NCBI GenBank assembly: GCA_933207985.1
Contig: OW240913.1
Span: 271,706,986 to 271,770,985 of the forward strand
DNA from: Pelobates cultripes
Lineage: Eukaryota > Chordata > Amphibia > Anura > Pelobatidae
Length of the DNA stretch: 64,000 bases
Reading direction: 5' to 3'
Shown here: positions 46,776 through 57,703 of the stretch, one piece after another
How the letters are laid out: each line of letters starts with the position of its first letter
Position numbering within the stretch: the first letter of the stretch is position 1
Position numbers and translations under genes: made by a program
The notes under the pieces: model-generated
Seen by the model: the letters and a program-made list of their open reading frames with translations, nothing else
What the model was told of the DNA's origin: nothing
The model's database searches: none

Positions 46776-49700
46776 GAGAAAATTCCTCATGAAAAAGTTA
46801 TTCTTCTACCTGGTATTGTCCCACACCACCTGCTTAATATATCACCGGCAGAAACGATTACGACTCTCAAAACAAGAAAAGCAAATGACAACTCAGTCCT
46901 AGAGCATGAAGGAAGTATTTCAAAACCTGTTACCTTTACCAACTACATGCATTGCCTGAGTCTGTTCTAAACTGAACTATAATCGTTATACTGGACATCC
47001 TTTTACAGTGCTATAAAACATCTGCACTGTCATATTTTTTTAGCATACAGTTTGGTCAAGTATAGGGAAGATAATTTTATCGAAAAAAAATAAAATGATA
47101 ATGAAATCAGTCTTCCCTTCACATTTGTTCAGTTTTACCTCAATAACCTATAACATCAGATTGGAAGAAAAGGAAAAGCAAGAACATAGTGTAATAATGT
47201 GAATTAATGAGTACAAAGACTAGTGCAGTAACCCAAATTACAGCAATTTTTTTTATCCAACAAAACTAGTATATTTTCTTCAAATAATTCTCTAATTTTG
47301 AGTAATATGTGTCAACTATAGATTTTGAATTTAATTTTGAGACATAAATGATGGTAAAGTCAAGTTTAAAGGAAAAAAAACTGCAACCACTGGTGTGAAA
47401 GATCATTGCTTCATGGCTTAAAAGATATGACAAAATGCACTGGTCCTCAATAGCTCATTGGCATTGTAGATCTGCACAATTTCTCATTCCGAAATGTACT
47501 GACTCAAAAAAAAGTGCATCTAAATTTAGATGGATTTGCTAATTTGTTTGATTATGTGTAGAAATATGGGTATAAAAGGTGTTTCAATTATTTTCTAAGG
47601 CTGGGACCTATGCATTCTGTGCAGCCACAAAGACTTTAAATAGAGTTATTTTTCTATGTATATAATCATCCCTTCTTTCAAGTACCCAGGGAGAAAAAGT
47701 AAGTTTACTGCTGTTCTCACAATAGTCCTCTTCACTCTTACGTTTGGGAGACCTGGCTGACCTGGGAAAGTTAATTAGTGGGCTAACAAAGAATAGGGCA
47801 GAGCAGAATACATCGCCTCTCCTCTAGCCAAAGATGTCATCCATTAATTAGGGAAATCGTTAAGGTGGCCTTTATTGAGCCTATTGAAAATTTGCAGTTG
47901 GCGGTCGACAGTTTTGATCAGATTTGCCCCTGCTAAATAATGCTACCCTAAACGGTAAGGAGGATTTAAGGGGGTGAGATGTGGAGGGATGTGTTTCAGC
48001 AACATTACAGTTAAATAGACGCCAATTGTGACGGCTTTGATTCTCAGGGCATACTTTGTCCATGATGTAATCTTTATTGAACCTGAGAGAGAGGCGGTAG
48101 GGAGAAGGGAATAAGAGAGGGAAAGTAAAAGAGAGGAATAGGAAGAAGGAGCAGAGAAAAAAAGTAAGAGAGGGATGAAGTTAAAGGAGATAGTAGAAGA
48201 GGAATAGAAGATGAGTGACAGAGAGAGTGAGAAGCAAATATGCACAAAATGAATTATGCCATTAGAAATCGAGAGATAACATGCCAAGGTGGGGATGGGG
48301 TGACAACAACATAACCAAACAAATAAATAAATAAAAATCCTCAGATTGATGCAACAATAACAAATGGAATGACGTAAAGAAAGATTGTCTCAATGTTTAA
48401 GTGTACTTTCTCGATTTTGTGTTTGTTTTGTTTTGAATGCATACATGAATAAGATGGCAATAAATACATGTTCTAGACTTTGGGATTTAGTTATTGCAAT
48501 AATAATTCCTTTTGGCGGTTATTATTTTATTCATCGCTTTCTATTCAGTTGAAAACCATTTCACCATCTTCCAATACTCTATTTTTTTTTTTTTTTCTAA
48601 TTCACTATTTCTATTGTCTGCAGGACAAAAATGGCTCAAGAGCCCTGCGTGATTACTTTAAATAACCAGCTAAAAAACAAATCCTAACAAAAAGTCATGT
48701 AGACTTCCATCTCTTGCATGCACAGGAGCCATTATCTCCTACGAGAAGTAATTGCTGTGCCCTAAGTGTAGACACTGTATAAATAATGAGTAAACAATAA
48801 TCATAATAATCTAGAAGATATAATTTATAGTACTAAGATGAAATATGGTTGGGATGCACAAAGTTCTAAAGTATATATTTCATTCAGTCATTGTCTTCAA
48901 ATGGCAGCTGAGGCCTTCAGCACTTCTCCATGTTTATCGGAACTATGGGAGTAGAGTTAATATATTCCACATGAAATCCACTTCTTTTTTTTTACCCATA
49001 ATTCTCTTACTTTTCTTTATGATTTGTCAGCTCTTATTCCAACATTGCACACAGCTATATTTTATTTATAATTTTAAGGGAGATGACTATGTGCCCTTAG
49101 TCTTTGTGCCTAAGAACACTTAGGGTCTAAATCTGGCCTTGCAAAGACACCAATTTTACTTAAGATGTCACTATGTTTCAGTGTTTCCGCATAGTAGAGA
49201 TTTTTTATTCATTTTTTTTATTAATTATAATTAGTGTTAGTATTATCATGTGCACACCTCCCAAGTGTCCCTATTTTGGAGAAACAGTCGCTATTTTGGG
49301 CCCAAACCCTTTGTCCCTTTTTTCTATCCTAATGTCCCTTTTTTTCTATTAGTTCCATATTGTTGGTGTGTCTGAGTGTATAATAGAACTCCACAGCAAT
49401 AAAACGCATAGCAATGTGTCTTTAAATACATTAAATGTATTTAGAAATCAGTCTGTGTAAAAAACATACATTGTTATTGTTCCAAATTACATTTTAGTTG
49501 CATAAAGTATTAGTAAGTCACCTAAAATGTCTCAATACAGCCCCATCTCGCAACACCGCCACTCACACCCCTAAATTAAAGTGTCCATCTTTGTCCAAAT
49601 GAAATGTTGGAAATGTTGCATTTTAAAAGCATTGTTTAAAAGTTCACCAAGGTAAGCAGACCTAATCGATACATAATTTGGAATCTAATTTACAGGAATC

Positions 49701-50025
49701 CAGATAACAGATATATTGTCTGCAGAGAGTGTAAAAAGGAATAGCTTTATTTAAAAGTTAGTTTTATACTGTTTATTCAAAAGCGGTAGGAAATATTAAG
49801 GAGGCCGTGGAACATTAAGAAGGTACTGTTGTAAGGCAGGCATAAGTAGGCCTCAGATTTCTAGTTACTTACCTTTTATGCAGGGGATAAAGTAAGTGTC
49901 CATTAAATTCCATCAGACCTTATTTCAGTTTCATTTAAACTATCATCAAATAGCATTGTGTTATTTTTTTAAATAAAATGTTACATTTATTGCAGGCTGT
50001 TTTTATTATTTTATAATGCATGCAT
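46776..50025. other. Non-coding stretch
   Basis: A purine-rich tract (GAGAGAG, AGGAAG words) at 48085-48240 and a repeat of TGTCCCTATTTTGG-like words at 49267-49345. Open frames at 47943-48287 and 48845-49123 have no motif. No gene supported. Confidence 0.45.
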
Positions 50026-50043
50026 TTAAAGGGACACTATAGT

Positions 50044-52105
50044 CAGAGCTGCCATTAGACATTTTGGGGCCCCTGACACCATTCAAAGTGTATGCCCCTG
50101 GGGCCCGCCCCCGTGGGCCCATTCTGAGTCCGCCCACAAGGATGCCCTGTGTAGTGTGTAAAATGGATATAGATTGCACATTTGTATAATGCATGTAGTT
50201 TTGTGTGTTTTAGATAAAGTATGTGTTTGTGTAGTGAATGTGGAGTGTTTGTGTTGTGGTTTTAGTGTGTGTATGGTGAATGCAGTGTGTGTTTGTGTTG
50301 TGGTTTTAGTGTGTGTATGGTGAATGCAGTTTTTGTTTTTGTTGTGGTTTTAGTGTGTGTATGGTGAGTGCAGTGTGTGTTTGTGTTGTGGTTTTAGTGT
50401 GTGTATGGTGAATGCAGTGTGTGTTTGTGTTGTGTTTTTTGTGTGTGTATGGTGAATGCAGTTTTTGTTTTTGTTGTTGTTTTTTGTGTGTGTATGGTGA
50501 ATGCAGTGTGTGTTTGTGTTGTGGTTTAAGTGTGTGTATGGTGAATGCAGTGTGTGTTTGTGCTGTGGTTTTAGTATGTGTATGGTGAATGCAGTTTTTG
50601 TTTTTGTTGTGGCTTTAGTGTGTGTATGGTGAATGCAGTGTGTGTTTGCATTGTAGTTTTAGTGTATGTATGGTGAATGCAGTGTGTGTTTGTGTTGTGG
50701 TTTTAGTGTGGGTATAGTGAATGCAGTGCGTGTTTGTGTGGTGAATGCAGTGTGTGTGTTGTCATTTTAGTGTGCGTATGGTGAATGCAGTGTGTGTGTT
50801 GTAGTTTTAGTGTGTGTATGCAGTGTGTGTTTGTGTTGTGGTTTAGTGTGTGTATGGTGAATGCAGTGTGTGTTTGTGTTGTGTTTTTTGTGTGTATGGT
50901 GAATGCAGTTTTTGTTTTTGTTGTTGTTTTTTGTGTGTGTATGGTGAATGCAGTGTGTGTTTGTGTTGTGGTTTAAGTGTGTGTATGGTGAATGCAGTGT
51001 GTGTTTGTGTTGTGGTTTTAGTATGTGTATGGTAAATGCAGTTTTTGTTTTTGTTGTGGCTTTAGTGTGTGTATGGTGAATGCAGTGTGTGTTTGCATTG
51101 TAGTTTTAGTGTATGTATGGTGAATGCAGTGTGTGTTTGTGTTGTGGTTTTAGTGTGGGTATAGTGAATGCAGTGCGTGTTTGTGTGGTGAATGCAGTGT
51201 GTGTGTTGTAGTTTTAGTGTGCGTATGGTGAATGCAGTGTGTGTGTTGTAGTTTTAGTGTGTGTATGCCGTGTGTGTTTGTGTTGTGGTTTTAGTGTTTG
51301 TATGGTAAATGCAGTGTGTGTGTTGTGGTTTTAGTGTGTGTATGGTGTATGCAGTGTGTGTTTGTCTTGTGGTTTTAGTGTTTGTATGGTGAATGCAGTG
51401 TGTGTGTTGTGGTTTTAGTGTGTGTATGGTGTATGCAGTGTGTGTTTGTGTTGTGGTTTTAGTGTTTGTATGGTGAATGTAGTGTGTGTGTTGTGGTTTT
51501 ACTGTGTGTATGGTGAATGCAGTGTGTGTTTGTGTTGTAGTTTTAGTGTATGTATGGTGAATGCAGTGTGTGTTTGTGTGGTGGTTTTAGTGTATGTAAA
51601 TATGTAAAATAGGGGGCTGCATTGGGGGTGGGGGGAGGAGCCTCTTTGGTTGTATTTCCATTTTATGCCCCCCTCCCTGCTTCTTACCTGGCTAGGGAGG
51701 GGGGAGATTGCATCCCTGGTGGTCCAGTGGTCTGGTGGAGGGAGCCAGCCGCTGTACAATGTAGACGGGGACCAGCCAGCTCCTGTGCCTGTAACTCTTG
51801 CGAGCTGTGCCTGTTTGCTGCGCAGAGCGTTGCCATGGTAACCCGTGACCGCGCTCTGCTGGCCGCGTAGCTCGCGAGAGTTGCAGGCACAGGAGCTGCT
51901 GGAAAGTTAAGATGGTGCTGGCTGGTCCCCGTCTGCATTGCACAGGTATCCGGGGCCCACAGGTGAACATATAGATAGCAATAATCGCTATCTATATGTG
52001 CACTTATGAAATGTGGGGCCTGGGACTCTCAGAGCAGTCCGGGCCCCCCAGGACCGCCGGGCCCATGACAACCATTATGGTTGTCATGTCCTGATGGAGG
52101 CCCTG
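50044..52105. mobile_element. CAG-terminated hAT-like element carrying a minisatellite
   Basis: Left end CAGAGCTGCCATTAGACA and right end GATGGAGGCCCTG (inverse CAGGGCCTCCATC) are imperfect inverted repeats. The flank ACTATAGT (50036-50043) recurs as ATTCATAGT (52106-52114), an 8-bp duplication with slight decay. The interior holds the 44-bp minisatellite and, at 51760-51935, an imperfect inverted repeat (GGGGACCAGCCAGCTCCTGT against AGGAGC...GCTGGCTGGTCCCC). No transposase. Confidence 0.62.
50215..51600. repeat. 44-bp minisatellite with a 447-bp higher-order duplication
   Basis: The unit is GTGTATGGTGAATGCAG plus GTGTGTTTGTGTTGTGGTTT, about 44 bp, repeated roughly 30 times with variants (GTTTTTGTTTTTGTTG types). 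A block from about 50430 to 50840 recurs at exactly +447 bases: GTATGTG 50574/51021, GGTATAG 50711/51158 and GCGTATGG 50774/51221. Cysteine/valine-rich open frames across the array are artefacts of the repeat. Confidence 0.88.
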
Positions 52106-52132
52106 ATTCATAGTCACCACAACAACTACAGC

Positions 52133-52684
52133 TTAAAGGGACAGGCCAGGCACCCAGACCACTTCTGCCCATTGGAGTGGTCTGGGTGCCAACTCCCACT
52201 ACCCTTAACCCTGCAAATGTAATTATTACAGTTTTTATAAACTGCAATTATTACCATGCAGGATTAACTCCTCCAACAGTGGCTGTCTACTACACAGCCA
52301 CTAGAAGGCACTTCCAGGTCTATAGCACAGGTCTGTGCTATAGTGTCGCTGGACATCCTCATGCTGTGTGAGGACTTCCAGCGTCGCTAAAATCCCCATA
52401 GGAAAGCACTGAAATGCATTTTCAATGCTTTCCTATGGAGAGGTCTAATGCACATTAGGTCTCCCCCGCCGGCAGGCGTGATCAGTCTCCCGCGCCGGCT
52501 GACGTGATGAAGAAGAGTAGCGTGAGCGGAGGAAGAGCGGAGCGGAGGGACATGTCGCTGCCTCTGGTAAGTCACTGAAGGGGTTTTCACCCCTTCAGCA
52601 ACCGGGGATGGGAGGTGGGAGGGAAAGGGGACCTGCAGTGCCAGGAAATAGGATTGTTTTCCTGGCACTGGAGAGTCCCTTTAA
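52133..52684 (-). mobile_element. TTAA-flanked T2-like element, copy C, nested
   Basis: TTAA 52133-52136 and 52681-52684. The end words CACCCAGACCACTTCTGCC and TTTTCCTGGCACTGGAGAG match copy B order. It sits precisely in the internal CAGCTTAATGTAG of the outer element, so the host TTAA is duplicated. Includes the GACATCCTCATGCTGTGTGA block shared with 52965-52985. Confidence 0.75.
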
Positions 52685-52811
52685 TGTAGTTGTTCTGGAG
52701 AGTAAAATCATTGCCTTCAGGCATTTTCATGCAAACACTGCCTTTTCAGAGTTTTGGCCACTGGAGATGCTTCCTGGGGCAGTGCTACACAGTAGGCAGC
52801 ATTGAATTGGC

Positions 52812-53405
52812 CTGAAAATTGGCAATTATAATGATGTCATCGAGGAGGTGGATCAATAATTACCTTGTAGGGTTAAGTCCTCCTCTAGAGGCTGTCTGTC
52901 AGACAGCCACTAGAGGGACTTCCGTGTTCTTAGAACACGAAAAGTGTGCTATACGAAGCTGGACATCCTCATACTATGTGAGGACCTCCAGCGTTGTCGA
53001 AATCCCCATAGGAAAACATTAAATCAGGGCTGTCCAACCTGTGGCCCTCCAGATGTTGCTGAACCACAACTCCCATGATTCTTTCAATTAAACAGATAAC
53101 CAGGGAATCATGGGAGTTGTAGTTCAGCAACATCTGGGGGGCCGCAGGTTGGACAGCCCTGCATTAAATAATGTTTTCCTATGGGGGGGGTCTAATGCGC
53201 GTGGCAATTAGGTCTCCCCAGCCGGCTGACGTTGGCGGGGGAGGAGAGTAGGAGGAGCCTGACCCAGCGCCAAGGGACATCGGTCATTGAAGGGGTTTTA
53301 ACCCCTTCAGCAACTTGGGATGGGGTGGGAGGTAGAGGGACACTGCAGGGTCCTGCAGTGCCAGGAAAACTAATATGTTTTCCTGGCACTGGAGAGTCCC
53401 TTTAA
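52812..53405 (-). mobile_element. T2-like element, copy D, left end missing and hAT-like insert inside
   Basis: Parallels copy C from GGGTTAAGTCCTCCTCTAGA (52870) through GCTGGACATCCTCATACTAT, CCCCATAGGAAAACATTAAA and TTTTCCTGGCACTGGAGAG to TTAA at 53402-53405. The left terminus is absent where it meets the outer element. The insertion 53025-53161 splits it. Confidence 0.65.
53025..53161. mobile_element. hAT-like miniature element (137 bp) with perfect 8-bp duplication
   Basis: CAGGGCTGTCCAACCTG and CAGGTTGGACAGCCCTG are perfect inverted ends. The arms extend through CCAGATGTTGCTGAAC and ACAACTCCCATGATTC. CATTAAAT occurs at 53017-53024 and 53162-53169. Confidence 0.88.
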
Positions 53406-54629
53406 AAGCCCTTATTAACATATAGGATATAGTGCATGTAATAATTTACTTTCAGTACAAATACAAAATAATAGTTACTCTTTAAGACCAATTATTAGTT
53501 GAGTTCTGCCAAATAGTAATTCAGACGTAATAATCTTTTTTTACAATATTCAATCCATTTAAGCACATCTTTAACACTACAAAATGACCAATAATCCAAT
53601 TTTAGGCCAAATTAGTGAAGTTCAATTAAATCTCTTATCTCTAAATGTATACTCATCCAGTCAGATTATTGTCCCTTGATAATTATCTGTTATTTCCTAG
53701 TGAAAAACCTTACTAGCATTTTATACTAACGTTGAATATTTGATATAAGCTGCTTATATTTCTTAAGCTACCTATAGTGACTAAACTCAGCATCTGGTGA
53801 CAGTTTACGCGAGAACATTTCTCTTTTTCATTTTTTGGCATCAATTGTTATAGATTTATTTTTAGGGGATCATAGCTGGAGGTTTAATCACTGTTAAAAA
53901 AAATAATTTTTAAATCTTCAATCCAATTTCCTACATAATCTTGATGTTTCCTTATCATTGCTTCTAAACGTACGTGAAACAATTAATTTGTTTAATTTTT
54001 CTTATTATCTTGAAAATGTAGTTTGATATTCAATACATATACATTATAATTTTTTTCCAACAAATTTGTATTGTTAATGAATTGATGTTTTTCTGATGGG
54101 GCAATTGCTAACTGCTAGTGTTTTTAAGCTATAGCCTTATTTAATTCCATTCTCTGTCCATGGTACTGAATAAAATAAAATAAATATTTTGTGCAGAATA
54201 GCAGAATTCTCTGTGAATGGAATAAAACTCATTTCAAATCAACATTGTCAAATGTGTTGAATTTGACAATTATTTCCCGGAAACCCTGATAAGATTATGT
54301 GAAATTGCTTCTCAGTTTACAATATAGGAGTGCAAGAAGAGAAGTCAAATTCATGAATTTGTTTCAGACCAGTACAGACATTGTATCAGTACAGGTAATA
54401 CCAGGTGAGTTTGGCGTGATCAGTAAAATGAATTATAAATAATAAGTGTGCAATTAAAGATTAAGAGGTTTGTTCAATAAGTACGTATTCTGAATGTATT
54501 TTAAGAGTTTGATCTATATTTGTGGCCTAGATTTAATACTTTTGGATACCATTTTATCAATATTTTTTCAAAATATTAAAATTTTCAAAAAAATATATAA
54601 TATATAAAATATATCTATATGTAAGGGGG
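53406..54629. other. A+T-rich non-coding stretch
   Basis: No gene recognised. The last 100 bases are ATATAT-rich. Confidence 0.5.
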
Positions 54630-55254
54630 TGGGGCCTGAACGCAGAGTTGAGAAGATGCACACAAGCACAGCTCCTGCTCTGCACAATCTTTCACTCGAC
54701 GAAACGACACAAATAAGCCCAGAAACGCGATCAAATGAGCTACCGACGGGTAAACGAAGTTAGACTGAACAGTTTAATACCACACATGAAGCAATCCAAG
54801 CCGGTTTGCCAGGATCCGCATCTGAGGCCTAGCATGAACAGCAGCCTGATTGCCGTCAGCATTGGAGGCAGTGCTTCGAAGCCCGGTTTGACCAACTCTG
54901 CAGGGCCTTCTGGACGCGACTACATCGCAACCCTTCCTCTCAAACCCTGCATGAAAAGCAGGGGCACTCACCAGAGGCTGCACGTCAGATCCACTCTGAG
55001 CACGGGATCCATACAGAGGTACGCTCGCTTCCCCGCCCAAACACCCGGAGGGCTCCCCGCGAGCCCCAGGGCTCCAAAACCCAGGCACACGCTGGGCAAG
55101 GCACGGCCACATGGCCACCCACAAAGCGACGTTACTCAAAGCTGAAAACAACGGAAAAGTGGCAGAGGGCAGCTGGACACGGCCAATACAAGAGCTCCCA
55201 TTACAGACCTGCCTATGGCCCCCTGGAACAAGCAAAGGTCGCAAGGAGCGACCC
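54630..55254. repeat. G+C-rich block, possible L1 5' region, abutting Ngaro
   Basis: Starts abruptly at GGGGGTGGGGCCTGAACGCA after ATAT-rich sequence. Frames of 136 codons (54735-55145 plus) and 160 codons (54774-55256 minus) overlap. Proline/arginine/serine-rich content with a FDQLCRAFWTRLHR-like stretch in another frame is reminiscent of frog L1 5'/ORF1 leaders, but I cannot confirm this. The block runs in frame into the Ngaro polymerase frame through KERPKRPLYYF. Confidence 0.3.
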
Positions 55255-56319
55255 AAACGACCACTCTATTATTTTTTCACCAGACTTACTTTCGGCTCTA
55301 AAAGTAGTCCACGTATTTTTGACACATTTGCAGAGGCTCTATGTTGGCTATTACTAAATGTGTGCAAGTGCCCTTCGGTTAACCATTATCTGGATGACTT
55401 CCTCCTGATTGAGAATAACACTCTTCCACCTAGTAGTTTGCATCACTTATTGGCACTGTTTGAATCTCTTAACATTCCTGTCTCTCCTCACAAAACTTTG
55501 GGTCCAGATACCTACATGCAATTTTTGGGCCTACAACTAGACATGATAAACATGCAGGCCAGTCTACCTCAGGACAAGATTGAGCGTACCCTGGCAAGTA
55601 TTGAACATTACCTGCTACAAGGTCATTGCAATCGGAAAGAACTACAATCACTACTTGGATCGCTCAATTTTGCCATGAGGATCATACCCCAAGGTAGATC
55701 TTTTATATCCCACCTGTTATCCCTGTTTCCACTGTTTTCTTCGGACACTTCACATATCATATTAGATGTACACGCAACTTCTGATTTACGCATGTGGCGG
55801 GTCTTTCTCACTTCTTGGAATGGGCGAACCATGTTTATACCACCCCCCTCCGACACATCACCGTCACTATTGACAGATGCTGCAGCTAACACAGGCTTTG
55901 CCGCCATCTGGGGTGACAAATGGCTTTGGGGCCCTGGGCTGACCGAAGTCGAATCACTACTCAAATTTTCCGACACCTCGACTTTATTTGAGTTGTACCC
56001 AATCGTGGCGGTAGCCATTGCTTGGGGACCATATTGGTCTGGCCACACGGTCAGGTGCTACTCGGATAACCTGGCTACATGCCACATTGTGAACAAAGGC
56101 CGTTCGGCATCACTGGTCATTATGAGACTGCTAAGATGTCTCACATGGGTAGCAGCCACTTGCCAATTCTACATAACATGCATACACATCCCGGGTTACA
56201 CAAACACCGCTGCTGATCACTTGTCTCGGTTTCGTTTCCAGGCTTTCCTCTCGTCACTACCCAACGCTTCCAGACAAGCAACACCCACACCTCTTTTCCA
56301 AGACATGATCATGGATTAA
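55255..56319 (+). pseudogene. Ngaro reverse transcriptase/RNase H, C-terminal part
   Basis: An uninterrupted frame (open from 55111; Ngaro-like from about 55255) ending at TAA 56317-56319. RT palm: TFGSKSSPRIFDTFAEALCW then VNHYLDDFLLIE with the YLDD catalytic box at 55387-55398, then VSPHKTLGP and MQFLGLQLD. RNase H follows: D in LLTDAAANTGFAAIW (55876), E in FELYPI (55990), D in CYSDNLATCHIVNKG (56065) and D in NTAADHLSR (56215), all four metal ligands present. The N-terminal fingers are lost and the frame is fused to unrelated sequence, hence pseudogene, although this segment itself is undamaged. Confidence 0.85.
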
Positions 56320-56325
56320 AGACCT

Positions 56326-57256
56326 TGCTAGATCACGCACGCCACATTTCTCACATGGCACTCTCAGTAAACACTAGGGACACTTATGATAGGGCATTTC
56401 ACGTATTCAAAAAATGTATCACAAGTTTCACATTCACGACATGTTTGCATTAGAGACTATTTTGGGGTTTAACTCTTTTTGCCACATTAACCTTAAACTA
56501 TCCTTCAATACTATTAAACTGTACCTTACTGGAATCCAACACCATATGCTCATCCAACAACCTAACAGTACTGCTTTTCTAACCTCATACCAAATTAAAA
56601 CATTACTTAAAGGCATTAAAAGATTAGACACACATGTTCCCTCAAGAAGACTACCTACAGACAACAACATCTTCCACTCTCTATCCAACCTATTAGATTC
56701 ATCTCCTTTCGAACCCATGACAAATAGCACTATAAAAACCGCACTATATCTTGCTTTGTACGGGTTCCTACGGCCTAGCGAATTCACAACCACAACCATA
56801 ACCGCACCTTACTACCTCAGAACCATTGATCTATAGAAACATACCGACCATTATATTCTCTCTTTAAGACAATCCAAAACCAGCACCGACGTACACAGTA
56901 TTCAGATACCCCTGTATCCTACTCAAAATATATGGTGCCCTGTTAAAGTGTTAGACACTTATTCACTTTCAGTTCACAAACAACCTCAACAGCCTTTGTT
57001 TGAACTGCATGGACACACTATGACCACAGCTAAATTCATGCTATACATAAGACTTCTGTTAACCAGGCTCGGCCTAAACCCCAATCAATTTTCAGGCCAC
57101 TCTTTCCGTATAGGAGCAGCATCTTCCGCATCCGCTAACCACGTCCCCACTCATATTATTAAAGCCATGGGGCGATGGAAATCCTCCGCTTACACACTCT
57201 ACATACCCAATCCTGTTAAAGAATTAAGACAAGCTTTTTGTGACTTATCTCAATAA
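56326..57256 (+). pseudogene. Ngaro tyrosine recombinase, broken
   Basis: Three consecutive pieces. 56326-56412 (RHISHMALSVNTRDTYDRAF, the N-terminal core-binding start) ends in a frameshift at about 56410. 56413-56836 contains INLKLSFNTIKLYLTGIQHH and ALYGFLRPSEFTT, whose R (codon 56771) is the first catalytic arginine, and ends at a stop (56834-56836). 56837-57256 has FSGHSFRIGAASSA with H (57098) and R (57107), MGRWKSSAYTLYI with W and the probable nucleophile Y (57200). All R-H-R-W-Y positions survive, but one frameshift and one stop break the protein. Relative to the 1-1107 DIRS recombinase it is much more divergent, as expected for Ngaro versus DIRS proper. Confidence 0.85.
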
Positions 57257-57300
57257 ACAAAGTTGATTCACGAATTATGTTTTCTGGTTATTTTCTTTTT

Positions 57301-57700
57301 GCCCACTTTTATTACAGGCCTACTGCTCTGTCGGTTCCGGCACACCACAACCGAATGGTGCTTACTCATAGATGTTATGATTGTATTGTGCTAAGATTTC
57401 TCTGTTCGGCCAAATTGCCCCGACTACAAATTTGAAGGCTTGGCCTGGAGTTGTTGGAGGGGCTTGGTTCACCTTTTAAAGGGCTGCCAATCCACTCCCA
57501 CTTTACTGTTGCTGGTCTGGCGAGTCACCCCTCCCACCGCTCCCTCTACTTATAACACCCTCTAAGGTGGGCCCACTTTTATTACAGGCCTACTGCTCTG
57601 TCGGTTCTGGCACACCACAACCGACTGGTGCCTACTCATAGATGTTATGATTGTATTGTGCTAAGATTTCTCTGTTCGGCCAAATTGCCCCGACTACAAA
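57301..57700 (+). repeat. Ngaro split direct repeats B1-A2-B2
   Basis: 57301-57430 and 57571-57700 are 130-bp direct repeats exactly 270 bp apart, differing at about 3 positions (for example TCGGTTCCGG versus TCGGTTCTGG). Between them lies the unique A2 segment (57431-57570). This is the Ngaro 3' architecture; the low divergence suggests a fairly recent insertion or few mutations since. Confidence 0.85.
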
Positions 57701-57703
57701 TAT

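Larger units (their letters stand above)
50026..52811 (+). mobile_element. Outer TTAA-targeting element, split by two nested insertions
   Basis: TTAAAGGGACACTATAGT at 50026-50043 is cut by the element 50044-52105. The sequence resumes CATAGTCACCACAACAACTA (52110), is cut again at its internal TTAA by 52133-52684, and resumes TTAATGTAGTTGTTCTGGAG. The three pieces joined follow the order of the uninterrupted copies at 35665 and 37397. The right terminus is missing; homology fades at about 52811, where another T2-like remnant begins. Confidence 0.72.
55255..57703 (+). mobile_element. Ngaro (DIRS-group) retrotransposon, 5'-truncated
   Basis: RT/RNase H, tyrosine recombinase and the right-hand split direct repeats occur in the canonical Ngaro order. 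Homology begins inside the reverse transcriptase (YYFFTRLTFGSKSSP), so the gag-like ORF, the N-terminal RT and the left A1 repeat are missing. A1 would have to match 57431-57570, and no copy of that is present upstream. The element ends at about 57703 in ATATATAT sequence. Confidence 0.8.

Noticed and set aside
46521..46792. Overlapping 89-codon frames on both strands
   Set aside because: Both lie in the palindromic G+C-rich part of T2-like copy B; symmetry explains them.
50785..51607. Cysteine/valine-rich open frames
   Set aside because: They are translations of the 44-bp minisatellite and repeat with it.
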